Assembly (NCBI GenBank): GCA_903949225.1
Contig: CAJAYZ010000700.1
Span: forward strand, 1 to 11,095
Length of the DNA stretch: 11,095 bases
Origin: an uncultured Planctomycetaceae bacterium
GTDB lineage: Bacteria; Planctomycetota; Planctomycetia; Pirellulales; UBA1268
Direction: 5' to 3'
The notes under the pieces are model-generated. The model was given only the letters and a program-made list of their open reading frames with translations. It was not told the DNA's origin and searched no databases. Below, piece after piece: positions 1-6,883 of this stretch (the stretch's first letter is position 1; every line of letters starts with the position of its first letter). A program made the translations under genes and the position numbers.

Positions 1-6
1 GGTCGA

Positions 7-21
7 GAGTGCGTAGCACTC
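7..21. repeat. Short hairpin downstream of the esterase gene
   Basis: GAGTGC and GCACTC form a perfect 6-bp stem around a 3-nt loop (GTA), followed by another CGAG. It lies 34 nt beyond the esterase stop codon. It could be part of a transcription end or of a dispersed hairpin repeat; the window edge cuts off its context. Confidence 0.35.
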
Positions 22-36
22 GAGAAAGCCGGAGGT

Positions 37-50
37 TTTCCAAGTGGAAA
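37..50. repeat. Small inverted repeat directly after the esterase stop codon
   Basis: TTTCCA and TGGAAA flank two bases, giving a nearly perfect 14-nt palindrome 4 nt after the stop codon (55-57). Read in the esterase direction it folds as a 5-bp stem with a 4-nt loop and no U-tract. It is a weak terminator candidate. Confidence 0.3.
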
Positions 51-54
51 TAGG

Positions 55-1944
55 TTAGGGATGACTTTTTCCACGGGCAGCTAGCGGTGGATCGGCCCAG
101 CGGAGATTGGCCCACACCGGTGGACGTGTCGCGTCGGCCACGCCGATGAGGTCGAGGACCTGAATCGCCCCCCAGTCCCCGAGCACGTTTCCCTCCTTGT
201 CGCGGAACCGCGCCGCGTCGAGTTCCAAAGTCACCCACCCCGGATCGGTCTGGGGGGGCAGTTGCGGCTCGAAGAAGAAATCCCGGGCATCGGGCTGATA
301 CCAGCGTTCGACCGCCCGCACCGTCAGCTCGAGCGGGGCATGCGGCGCCCAAACATCGATCAACAACCGAGTCTGCCCGGTTCCACGCCACTGCGGATCG
401 CCGAGGCGCTGCGTGGCGATGTCGAAAGCGATCCGGTTGTCGGGCCCTGGAGGGAGGAGGAAATCACAGGTGTTGAGCGTGAAGCCCCGGGTTCCATCGG
501 GGCCGGTCCAGGGAAGAAAGTAGTGGTCGTAGGTCAATGGCTCGGTGTACGCAGGCACCCAATACCACCCCCGGTCGTCCTCCATCGGGTCGATCATGCG
601 CGTCGGCACGAGCGTGGGCCGCTCGGGAAGTGTCGCCGTGGACAACTCGATCACTCTCGAACTCAGTCTGGCACCTGATCCATACGAGACGGTGGCGAAC
701 GCGTAGAGCGTCTCGCCCGATCGCGTGAAAGGGGTCTCGCCGATCCATAGGTCCCCAACGCAGCTGTCCCCAACGCGGGTCACCGGCACCTCGCGCCAGA
801 AACGGCTCGCCGCCTTCGGATTGTCGAGGCTCACATGGATCGAGACCTCCGACACATCGTCCGGATCGGCAGGATGGACAGCGACCACGGGAATCGGGCC
901 GTCGGTCACGAAGGCTGCCTTCGGGGTCACCGGCCAGGGCCGTCCCTCCCCCTTGAGATGCCACGCCATCCAGATCGGCAGCGCTCGCGACTCCGCAGGC
1001 TCCATGTGGTGGACCCAGCGGGGCGTGAGGAGGAGACGCGGGGCCGGGGCAGGGGGGGCGATTGAATCGAGGGTATCAAACGACTCATCGAGGTCGAATC
1101 CGTCGTTTGTGGCCGTCATGAACAGCACCGGACAGCGGATCAGCGGCGCGTGGAGTTCAGGGGCCTCCGGATGCCGGGCAAAGGCGTCCCGGTCGAACGC
1201 TTCAGGATCGCCGATTTCCAGCCTTTTTTGGGTTTTCCGGTCACGGTAGATGCCGGCGGCATTGCCATAAAGGGGGACGATCGTCTTCAGACGGGCATCG
1301 GCAGCGGCCATCATCCAACACAGATAACCGCCGGCCGAGATTCCATAAGCGCCGATCCGCTCCCGGTTGACGCGAGGGTCTTGGGCGAGGAGGGTCACGG
1401 CCCGGCACCCCGCCGCCGTCGCGCCGTACCAGAAATTCCAGCGGGCATTCGGCACATCCCCCGGGCCCGCCGGCCTCCCTTCGCGCTGACCGAGAATCGC
1501 CGCACCGAAATCGGTGAATCGGGTCCGCCCCGGCAGCGGCCCTTGGTAATCAAAGCTGACACAGACGTAGCCCCGTTCCGCCCAGAACTTCACCGCCTCC
1601 AGGCTTGCGGAACCGCCCCCACCATGGGCGTGGAGCATTCCCGGCAACATCGAGCCGCTCACGGGCGATCCGCGGAAGGCATGGACCCTCGTCTTCACCC
1701 CATGGGTGATCGGTCCTGTGAAGAAGAGTTCCTCGAAGTGCACCCCATCCTCGTCCCAGGCGCGGAGCAGTTCGATCTCGAGGGGATCGCGCTCCCAATC
1801 GCTCCCGGCGACCATCTCCGCCACCGACTCGATCGGCGCCGGGCTTTCCCCGGCGGCCGGCTCCGCCCGGCTGGGGAGTCCCGCGCTGCCCGGCATCAGG
1901 CCGATCACCATCAAGGAGATAAAAAGCGATTTCCACGGATGCAT
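55..1944 (-). CDS. Secreted alpha/beta-hydrolase (acetyl-xylan-esterase/dienelactone-hydrolase-like) with long C-terminal region
   Basis: Encodes 629 residues. The first ~28 form a signal peptide (basic HPWK start, hydrophobic LFISLMVIGL, small residues before a likely cut near 22-27), so it should act outside the cytoplasm. Residues ~60-335 are an alpha/beta-hydrolase: oxyanion-type HGGGG at 107-111, nucleophile elbow G-I-S203-A-G at 201-205, candidate acid D281 in TNDGF, and catalytic His at 312 or 313 in RWVHHMEP. This order fits prolyl-oligopeptidase-type or acetyl-xylan esterases; ester cleavage on a polysaccharide is the likely role, substrate unknown. Residues ~340-629 are not needed for that fold and look beta-rich; 525-600 resembles a jelly-roll carbohydrate-binding module (inference). 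A GGGAG lies 8 nt before the ATG. The gene diverges from the oxidoreductase at 2190. A peptidase role cannot be excluded. Confidence 0.85.
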   Translation of the reverse strand: MHPWKSLFISLMVIGLMPGSAGLPSRAEPAAGESPAPIESVAEMVAGSDWERDPLEIELLRAWDEDGVHFEELFFTGPITHGVKTRVHAFRGSPVSGSMLPGMLHAHGGGGSASLEAVKFWAERGYVCVSFDYQGPLPGRTRFTDFGAAILGQREGRPAGPGDVPNARWNFWYGATAAGCRAVTLLAQDPRVNRERIGAYGISAGGYLCWMMAAADARLKTIVPLYGNAAGIYRDRKTQKRLEIGDPEAFDRDAFARHPEAPELHAPLIRCPVLFMTATNDGFDLDESFDTLDSIAPPAPAPRLLLTPRWVHHMEPAESRALPIWMAWHLKGEGRPWPVTPKAAFVTDGPIPVVAVHPADPDDVSEVSIHVSLDNPKAASRFWREVPVTRVGDSCVGDLWIGETPFTRSGETLYAFATVSYGSGARLSSRVIELSTATLPERPTLVPTRMIDPMEDDRGWYWVPAYTEPLTYDHYFLPWTGPDGTRGFTLNTCDFLLPPGPDNRIAFDIATQRLGDPQWRGTGQTRLLIDVWAPHAPLELTVRAVERWYQPDARDFFFEPQLPPQTDPGWVTLELDAARFRDKEGNVLGDWGAIQVLDLIGVADATRPPVWANLRWADPPLAARGKSHP

Positions 1945-1992
1945 CGGGGGGCTCCCGGTGACGAGTCTGGCGCCTTAGAGATGGCTGAACAT

Positions 1993-2007
1993 CGCCCCAT
2001 CGGGGCG
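1993..2007. repeat. Inverted repeat in the esterase upstream region
   Basis: CGCCCC and GGGGCG form a perfect 6-bp stem with a 3-nt loop, 49 nt upstream of the esterase start codon. Possible operator or leader hairpin; high GC makes chance occurrence plausible. Confidence 0.3.
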
Positions 2008-2178
2008 CCATGACGATAGCGTCACAGCGACAGGGCCGCCCAACCGCGGTGACGAATCTGTCGTAGACTCACCCCCTTTGGGCCCCTGTTCGGAAGGCCG
2101 ATCAGGCCGGCAACGCCTGACGTTCCCGGCCGCGAGATGGTCCGTCGATCCCTGTTCCCAAGCACGAGCCTCGCCCCT

Positions 2179-2182
2179 GGAG
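2179..2182 (+). promoter_or_regulatory. Ribosome binding site of the Gfo/Idh/MocA gene
   Basis: GGAG sits 7 nt before the ATG at 2190. This is a good Shine-Dalgarno match and spacing, and it supports the start that retains the complete twin-arginine signal. Confidence 0.6.
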
Positions 2183-2189
2183 TCAGGAC

Positions 2190-3665
2190 ATGCCCCCCTT
2201 GCCGCTTCCCCACCATTCGATTTCCCGCCGCGGGCTGCTCCGTGGCGGTGTCCTCGCCACCGCGGCGGCCACCTCGACGACACTCCCTACCGGGCTGCAA
2301 GCGGGGATCGGCCTCACGCGAGCCTTGGGCGCTGAGCCCGGAGATGACAAGCCGCTCACCTTTGCCTGCATTGGCATGGGGGGGCAGATGCGCGGCTACC
2401 TCCTTCAGGAGCTCGCCAAGCTCGATCAGCGAGTCGTCGCGATCTGTGACGTCGACCGGCAACAGTTGGAGACCGCCGGCAAGATCAAGGAACTGGCCGA
2501 CGCACGGGTCTACACCGACTACCGCGAACTGCTCGCCAAGGAGTCTGGAATTGATGGGGTGATCATCGCTACTCCCGACCACTGGCACGTACCGATCTGC
2601 CGGGCCGCGCTCGAGCGGGGCAGGCATGTCTATTGCGAGAAGCCGCTGGCCCATTCGGTGGCCGAGTGTCGGGCCCTGGAGAGACTCGCCCTCGATCATC
2701 CCGCGCTCGCCACCCAAACCGGCAACCAGGGCTGCTCGACGGAGGGTTTTCGGCGCAGTTTCGAGGTGGTGCGATCGGGCCTTCTTGGACCGATCCGGGA
2801 GGTCCATGTCTGGCATCCAGCCCATGGCTGGCCGAACGGTATCGATCGCCCCGCTGACAGCGATCCGATTCCCGCCGGCCTCGACTGGGACTTCTATCTC
2901 GGCACAGCGCCGTCGCGGGCGTACAAGACGGGCCTTTACCATCCCGGGAACTGGCGCGGCTGGTACGACTTCGGGGGCGGGTCGATCGCCGACTTCTGCT
3001 GCCATGGCTTCCAGCTGGCCTTCCGATCGCTCGACTTGGTCGCCCCGCGGCGGATCGAGGCCACAGGCGACGATCTCGGCCACGAGTCCTTCCCCACCCG
3101 GTGCACGATCCGCTACGAGTTCGCAGCCGAGGGGGAGCGCGGGCCGGTGACGATGTTCTTTTACTCTGGCAAGGACAACCTTCCCCCCGAGGACGTCACG
3201 CGTGGCCCGGTCGGCACCACGGGATGCCTGCTGGTGGGGAGCGACGGCACGCTCTCGGCAGGCCTCTGGAACACCGACTGCCAGGTGCGGCTTATGGGGG
3301 AGGACGCTTTCAGCGGCGCCGATCATCCGGACGTGGCGAGGATCGCCCGAACCGAGCCGCGGATAGACACCGAGGCCCTCAAGTGGGATCCGGGCCGGGT
3401 GGCGAAGGGGGAGCGACCACGCTGGAGCAAGGTGAACAATTCCCACATGTTCGAGTGGGTGCTCGCCTGCGCCGGGAGCACGAAAACCTACTCGCCGTTC
3501 GAGGTGGGGGCGAGGATCACCGAACTCGGCATGCTCGGCGTCCTGGCGCTGAGGATGCAGGAGCCGATTCAGTGGGACGCCGACACCTGCTCGGCCGTCG
3601 GGCTCCCCGCGGCCACGCCCCTCATCGATCCTCCCCCGGCAACGATGAAATACCTCGCTGAGTGA
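2190..3665 (+). CDS. Tat-exported Gfo/Idh/MocA family NAD(P)-dependent oxidoreductase
   Basis: Encodes 491 residues. The N-terminus has a twin-arginine signal, S-R13-R14-G-L-L, then a small hydrophobic alanine stretch to ~30, so the enzyme is probably exported folded with its cofactor. The Rossmann domain spans ~56-175: nucleotide-binding CIGMGGQMRG at 60-69, strand ending VVAICDVD at 82-89, VIIATPDHWH at 124-133 and the family EKP at 150-152 (K151 is the usual catalytic-site lysine). The C-terminal alpha/beta domain carries GNWRGWYDFGGGSIADFCCH at 253-272, a block common in Tat-signal members, with D268 and H272 near the expected active site. Family members oxidise or reduce sugars and cyclitols, and some (GH109) act as NAD-dependent glycosidases; the substrate cannot be read here. 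A GGAG 7 nt upstream supports this ATG. It may be co-transcribed with capA, 46 bp downstream. Confidence 0.9.
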   Translation: MPPLPLPHHSISRRGLLRGGVLATAAATSTTLPTGLQAGIGLTRALGAEPGDDKPLTFACIGMGGQMRGYLLQELAKLDQRVVAICDVDRQQLETAGKIKELADARVYTDYRELLAKESGIDGVIIATPDHWHVPICRAALERGRHVYCEKPLAHSVAECRALERLALDHPALATQTGNQGCSTEGFRRSFEVVRSGLLGPIREVHVWHPAHGWPNGIDRPADSDPIPAGLDWDFYLGTAPSRAYKTGLYHPGNWRGWYDFGGGSIADFCCHGFQLAFRSLDLVAPRRIEATGDDLGHESFPTRCTIRYEFAAEGERGPVTMFFYSGKDNLPPEDVTRGPVGTTGCLLVGSDGTLSAGLWNTDCQVRLMGEDAFSGADHPDVARIARTEPRIDTEALKWDPGRVAKGERPRWSKVNNSHMFEWVLACAGSTKTYSPFEVGARITELGMLGVLALRMQEPIQWDADTCSAVGLPAATPLIDPPPATMKYLAE

Positions 3666-3704
3666 ACGCCATCAAACCGTTCCGACCCGATCAAACACCT
3701 GAAC

Positions 3705-3708
3705 GAGG
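3705..3708 (+). promoter_or_regulatory. Ribosome binding site of the capA-like gene; bears on the start choice
   Basis: GAGG lies 3 nt before the ATG at 3712 and 6 nt before the ATG at 3715. The spacing favours 3715, although the two proteins differ by only one Met in the signal peptide. Confidence 0.55.
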
Positions 3709-3711
3709 ATC

Positions 3712-4716
3712 ATGATGACTTCATCACGGCTCCCGCGCTCGACTCTCCGCCTGATCATGCTGATGGCGGCGGTGTCAATTCCCTTGTCGAGCCACGCGGC
3801 CGACGAGGTGACGCTCGCCTTCGCCGGCGATGTCATGCTCGCCGACCTCCCCGGGGAGGCGATCGCAGCGGGCCGGGACCCCCTCGCCGAGTTTGCCGAT
3901 GTTTTCGATCGGGTCGACGTGGCAGTCGCGAATCTCGAATGCGTTGTGGCAACAGTTGGCGAACCGATCGACAAGCCCTACACGTTCCGGGCCCACCCCC
4001 GCGTCCTCGACGTTGTCGGCCGGCACTTCGGGGTCGTGTCGCTGGCCAACAATCACACCGGCGATTTTGGCCACGACGCCTTCCTCGAGCAACTCACGTT
4101 GCTCGACAAGGCCGGCATCGGGCGCTTCGGTGGCGGCCGCGACTGCCGTGAGGCCCGACTGCCGCTCATCCTCGATCGCAACGGCCTCCGCATCGCGCTC
4201 CTCGGCTACAACGACTTCCATCCGCGCGAGTTCGAGGCCGGGCCGACCTGGCCGGGGGTCGCCTGGGCGGTCGACGAGCAGGTGGCGGCCGACATCAAGG
4301 CTGCCCGGTCGGAGCACAAGGCCGACCTCATCATTCCCGTTCTCCACTGGGGAGAGGAGTACGACCCTGCCAACGACCGCCAGCGAGCACTTGCCCGACT
4401 GATGATCGAAGCCGGCGCCGATGTCGTCGTCGGCGGGCATCCCCATGTCACCCAAGAAGTCGAATACCACCATGGGAAACTGATCGTCTACAGCGTGGGG
4501 AACTGCGTCTTCGACGGATTCGATCCTGGGCCTTCGCGCCAGGGCTGGATCCTCCGCCTCCGGGTCGACAAGCTCGGGATGGTCGCTTGGGACACCGTTC
4601 CCCTGCAGATCGATGACGCAGGAACTCCGCACCTCGACCGGGAAACCGAGTCACCCGCGGGCCGTCGCGGCGACGAGCGACTGATGATGCGACCGGTGCG
4701 GCTCGAGACGCCTTAG
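3712..4716 (+). CDS. capA-like: CapA family protein (poly-gamma-glutamate synthesis type, metallophosphoesterase fold)
   Basis: Encodes 334 residues. A signal peptide covers ~1-30 (basic SRLPRSTLR, hydrophobic LIMLMAAVSIPL, then SSHAA before DEV), so it is likely periplasmic or exported. The mature part is a full-length CapA/PGA_cap domain: FAGDVML at 37-43, NLE at 74-76, SLANNHTGDFG at 110-120, LHWGEEY at 211-217 and GGHPHV at 241-246. These Asp/Asn/His clusters line the metal-binding pocket of the calcineurin-like fold. Bacillus CapA belongs to the capsule poly-gamma-glutamate machinery, but many bacteria have stand-alone copies of unknown substrate, and no capBC partner is seen here. A role in envelope polymer or phosphoester handling is inference. 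Two adjacent ATGs occur (3712, 3715); GAGG at 3705-3708 is better spaced for the second, which would shorten the protein by one residue. Confidence 0.9.
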   Translation: MMTSSRLPRSTLRLIMLMAAVSIPLSSHAADEVTLAFAGDVMLADLPGEAIAAGRDPLAEFADVFDRVDVAVANLECVVATVGEPIDKPYTFRAHPRVLDVVGRHFGVVSLANNHTGDFGHDAFLEQLTLLDKAGIGRFGGGRDCREARLPLILDRNGLRIALLGYNDFHPREFEAGPTWPGVAWAVDEQVAADIKAARSEHKADLIIPVLHWGEEYDPANDRQRALARLMIEAGADVVVGGHPHVTQEVEYHHGKLIVYSVGNCVFDGFDPGPSRQGWILRLRVDKLGMVAWDTVPLQIDDAGTPHLDRETESPAGRRGDERLMMRPVRLETP

Positions 4717-4754
4717 CCATCGTCGGGCCACCGCGCCGTCGGACAGCGGGGCAC

Positions 4755-4788
4755 CGCGAGGCGCCCTTCAGGAGGCGGCCGCCTCGCG
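4755..4788. terminator. GC-rich stem-loop between convergent genes (possible bidirectional terminator)
   Basis: CGCGAGGCG at 4755-4763 is perfectly complementary to CGCCTCGCG at 4780-4788: a 9-bp stem with a 16-nt loop. An overlapping 14-nt palindrome (GAGGCGGCCGCCTC, 4772-4785) could form an alternative fold. It lies 38 nt after the capA-like stop codon and spans the desaturase stop codon. There is no U-tract on either side, so it would be a non-canonical terminator or simply a 3' RNA-stabilising hairpin. Confidence 0.4.
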
Positions 4789-5604
4789 CCCCGCAATCCG
4801 GCCATCCCCGGCTGGAAGCAGGTTCATCGGAAAAAACGGCTCGATGTAGAGGTGATCGGGAATCCGGTCGGCGATCGTGGCGTGGAACTCCGGCAGCTTC
4901 GACCAATGGAGCTTCGGCTTCACATGGTGCGCCGTGTGGTAGCCGAGGTTCCCGGTGAGGATGTTGTAGGTGCGGTGCATGATGTTATGGGACGCCTCGT
5001 AGGGATTTTGCGTGTCGAGGCCGGCGTGGTGGCAATAGGTGTGCCAGCAGGTGATGACGTAGCCTGCCACCATCGGAATCGCGAACACGAACAGGGCGTT
5101 GAGCGGATTGAACACGAAGGCCGCTCCCAGCAGCGTTAGCACGATCAGCCCCATGCCGAAAAAGGCTTGCTGGTAGCGCGGGTAGCGCCACGAGACGCCA
5201 AGCGCCCGGAGATAGCCGGTCATCGCGATGACGGCGGTGTATTCGAGTTCCCCCATCGTCGTGCCGTCGCGCCGCTTCCAGGCCGACTCGTCCTTCGTCT
5301 GGTCGAGGTAATTGACGTGGTGTCCGACGACATGGTGGAGCACCCACGCGTTGGTGGTAATGCCAGTGTGGAATGCGTAGGAGATCTCGAGGAGGCGGTT
5401 GAGCACCGCCTGATGGAACGTGAAGAGATGCTGGTGGTGGTGATTCCAGGAACAGATGCAGGCCTTCGGCCCGATCACGAGCACGAGCCAAGCGGCGAGC
5501 ATCCACACGCTCCGGGCCTCGAAAAACACGAGCAGGTCGAGGAGGGAGAGCGTGACGATGCAGAGCACCGGGAGCACATCTTCCCTGTGGCGGAATAGGT
5601 TCAT
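4768..5604 (-). CDS. Membrane fatty acid desaturase (di-iron, histidine-box type)
   Basis: Encodes 278 residues from the ATG at 5604. The histidine boxes of integral-membrane desaturases/hydroxylases are all present: HHHQH at 55-59 (HxxxH), HVVGHH at 91-96 (HxxxHH) and HTAHH at 223-227 (HxxHH). An extra cluster HTYCHH lies at 188-193, and N214 precedes the last box where related enzymes use an Asn ligand. Hydrophobic segments at ~10-28, 33-50, 148-163 and 166-186 give the usual hairpins that place the His boxes in the cytoplasm. It should insert a double bond in, or hydroxylate, an acyl lipid using O2 and an electron donor; no ferredoxin or cytochrome b5 partner is nearby, and regioselectivity is unknown. 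The frame extends upstream to 5757, but that part is Pro/Arg/Gly-rich, unlike the family, and 5604 begins the conserved protein. Confidence 0.88.
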   Translation of the reverse strand: MNLFRHREDVLPVLCIVTLSLLDLLVFFEARSVWMLAAWLVLVIGPKACICSWNHHHQHLFTFHQAVLNRLLEISYAFHTGITTNAWVLHHVVGHHVNYLDQTKDESAWKRRDGTTMGELEYTAVIAMTGYLRALGVSWRYPRYQQAFFGMGLIVLTLLGAAFVFNPLNALFVFAIPMVAGYVITCWHTYCHHAGLDTQNPYEASHNIMHRTYNILTGNLGYHTAHHVKPKLHWSKLPEFHATIADRIPDHLYIEPFFPMNLLPAGDGRIAGREAAAS

Positions 5605-5799
5605 GGCTGCGCGATGGGGGTGAGGGGGATTCCTAGGAAGATCGTACCCCGTTCCCGGTCCGAGGCGAACCGGGGCAGCCTCGCCGCCGCCCCGATTTGC
5701 TCTTGCCGACGCCGTCGGCAGAGAGGGATGATTCAGCGCCTGCCGGGCCGGAAGCAAGCCTCCGCACCGAATCGGCCTGGCCCCCCCTGCGAGATCCCC
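5605..5799. other. Divergent intergenic region between desaturase and DUF4410-like gene
   Basis: 195 bp holding the promoters of two divergent genes. Reading frames from both genes extend through it, but the translated residues are Arg/Pro-rich and unlike either family, so it is treated as non-coding. No clear -35/-10 pair is seen. The one structural element is the hairpin at 5704-5720. Confidence 0.5.
5704..5720. repeat. Perfect 7-bp inverted repeat upstream of the DUF4410-like gene
   Basis: TGCCGAC and GTCGGCA flank a 3-nt loop, 79 nt before the ATG at 5800 and 99 nt before the desaturase start. The size suits either a leader hairpin or a dimeric regulator site between two divergent genes. 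Not proven. Confidence 0.35.
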
Positions 5800-6594
5800 A
5801 TGACTTTCCTTCTACGCTCCCCTCGTCCCGAGGGAATCCGCTTTCCGGGGGCGATCCACGTCCTGGCGGCGATGCTGGGGCTCATCGTCGTCACGGTCAT
5901 GACCGGGCCGCGCTGCCAGGGACAGGGCTTTTCGCTCGGGCCCACCTCCTCCACGCCGGTTGCGGCGCCAATCCCCTGGCCGGCCCGGCCGCCGGCGCGG
6001 ATCTATGTCGTCCCCTTTCCGATGGAGCCGGGGCTCGAGCAGCAGCTCGAGCAGGCGGCCGCCACCGGCTTCCCCCAGGGGCCGTTGCGGCGGATGATGG
6101 CGGATCGCCCCCGCGTCTCCGACATGGTGACCGGCTTCGACCGCCAAGCTCCGGCCGGCTGGTCGATCGCCCAGCAGGTGGCCAATGCCCTCGCCGGTGC
6201 CGGGCTTCCGGTGGTGTTTTGGAATCGCCCCGACCCGCCCCCAGCCGATGGCTGGCAACTCCGCGGCGAGGTGGTGACCCTCGACGACGGCAGCGCAGCC
6301 GCGCGTGGTCTCGTCGGCTTCGGCGCCGGCAACAAGAAGGTGGGGGTCGACGTCGTCCTCTGTGATCCGCAGACCGCCGGCGGGCAGGCGTTCTTTGTCC
6401 TCGACACCTCCGACAAGGGGCGGATGACCCCGGGGGCGGTGCCGATCGGAGCCGTGGCGGGCTTCAATCCGACCGTGATGATCGGCCGCGCGGCGGCAAC
6501 GGCGACGGGCATCAGCGACATCACCCAGCAGGGGCGAATCTCGAAGGAGATTTCCGACGGAATCATCGGTGCGATGCGTCAGCACGGCCAGTGA
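5800..6594 (+). CDS. Secreted or membrane-anchored protein with DUF4410-like domain
   Basis: Encodes 264 residues from the ATG at 5800. A hydrophobic segment at ~18-34 (AIHVLAAMLGLIVVTVM) follows an Arg-containing N-terminus, so this is a signal peptide or N-terminal anchor. C39 in GPRCQGQ follows it but lacks a proper lipobox. After a Pro-rich spacer (52-66) comes a compact domain: strand RIYVVPF at 67-73, helix SIAQQVANALAGAGLPVVFW at 122-141, then LRGEVVTLDDGSAAARGLVG at 154-173 leading into GFGAGNKKVGVDVVL and a final helix near 245-262. The glycine-rich GFGAG followed by a V-V-V strand and a turn 'DPQTAGGQ' matches my memory of DUF4410, envelope proteins of unknown function often made as lipoproteins. 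The frame is open from 5614, but the extra residues are Arg/Pro-rich and hide the signal segment, so 5800 is preferred. It diverges from the desaturase. Confidence 0.7.
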   Translation: MTFLLRSPRPEGIRFPGAIHVLAAMLGLIVVTVMTGPRCQGQGFSLGPTSSTPVAAPIPWPARPPARIYVVPFPMEPGLEQQLEQAAATGFPQGPLRRMMADRPRVSDMVTGFDRQAPAGWSIAQQVANALAGAGLPVVFWNRPDPPPADGWQLRGEVVTLDDGSAAARGLVGFGAGNKKVGVDVVLCDPQTAGGQAFFVLDTSDKGRMTPGAVPIGAVAGFNPTVMIGRAAATATGISDITQQGRISKEISDGIIGAMRQHGQ

Positions 6595-6780
6595 CGGCTG
6601 GCACCGGCAGGCATGAAAAGGCAACGCCGGCGTCGCTGCGTTTCCATAGCCAGACCTGCGTTTATTCCGAGCGTCATCGCAGCGATGCGATTGAGCAACG
6701 GCACTCTTTCGGGATTGCAAGCGTAAGCGTGGCGCTGTCGGAATTGTCAGATGGATTGCGTCACTGCGGTGCTCGCGGAA

Positions 6781-6790
6781 AGCGTACGCT
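6781..6790. promoter_or_regulatory. Perfect 10-bp palindrome, candidate operator
   Basis: AGCGTACGCT is its own reverse complement, and half-sites AGCGT recur at 6670-6674, 6720-6724 and 6726-6730. This is consistent with binding sites for a dimeric regulator upstream of the giant gene, but no regulator is identified. Confidence 0.3.
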
Positions 6791-6807
6791 CCTTCCCATC
6801 GGTTGAT

Positions 6808-6842
6808 CGACGTCCAAGATTTCCAAGCGGAATCGGACGTCG
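6808..6842. repeat. Spaced inverted repeat CGACGTCC-19 nt-GGACGTCG
   Basis: Two perfect 8-nt arms (6808-6815 and 6835-6842), each containing the palindrome GACGTC, are separated by 19 nt and end 45 nt before the giant gene's ATG. They could form an 8-bp stem in the mRNA leader or two operator half-sites about 2.5 helical turns apart. Confidence 0.4.
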
Positions 6843-6878
6843 GTCACGGATGTGTTGATTGCCCATGGTTAAGAGGGT

Positions 6879-6883
6879 GGAGA
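6879..6883 (+). promoter_or_regulatory. Ribosome binding site of the giant surface protein gene
   Basis: GGAGA ends 4 nt before the ATG at 6888 (GGAG spacing 5 nt) and lies in a locally A/T-richer stretch. It decides for 6888 over the in-frame ATGs at 6900 and 7020; the last would remove the whole LEPR-type leader. Confidence 0.65.

Larger units (their letters stand above)
1945..2189. other. Divergent intergenic region between esterase and oxidoreductase
   Basis: These 245 bp must hold the promoters of both divergent genes. I see no convincing -35/-10 pair. The visible structure is on the esterase side: CGCCCC/GGGGCG at 1993-2007 (6-bp stem, 3-nt loop), and an alternative pairing of TGGCGCC at 1968-1974 with GGCGCCA at 2004-2010. 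These are mutually exclusive and would lie in the esterase leader if transcription starts upstream of 2010. No small gene is supported. Confidence 0.5.

Noticed and set aside
2022..3446. Long open frame (474 codons) antisense to the oxidoreductase gene
   Set aside because: The opposite strand encodes a complete, motif-bearing Gfo/Idh/MocA protein. The antisense product is Arg/Gly/Pro-rich with no recognisable domain, as expected from codon bias in GC-rich DNA.
3712..4716. Capsule (poly-gamma-glutamate) synthesis operon
   Set aside because: Only the capA-like gene is present; no capB ligase or capC membrane gene adjoins it.
5605..5757. N-terminal extension of the desaturase to 5757
   Set aside because: The extra 51 residues are Pro/Arg/Gly-rich and unlike desaturases; the recognisable protein begins at the ATG at 5604.
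5614..5799. N-terminal extension of the DUF4410-like protein to 5614
   Set aside because: It would place 62 Arg/Pro-rich residues before the signal segment and overlap the divergent upstream region of the desaturase.
6591..6806. 71-codon GTG-started frame overlapping the end of the DUF4410-like gene
   Set aside because: No ribosome site, no hydrophobic segment, mixed composition, and it covers the palindrome-rich non-coding stretch.
6820..6832. TTTCCAAGCGGAA, nearly identical to TTTCCAAGTGGAA at 37-49
   Set aside because: A 13-mer with one mismatch is expected by chance somewhere in 11 kb on two strands, so it is not evidence of a shared element.
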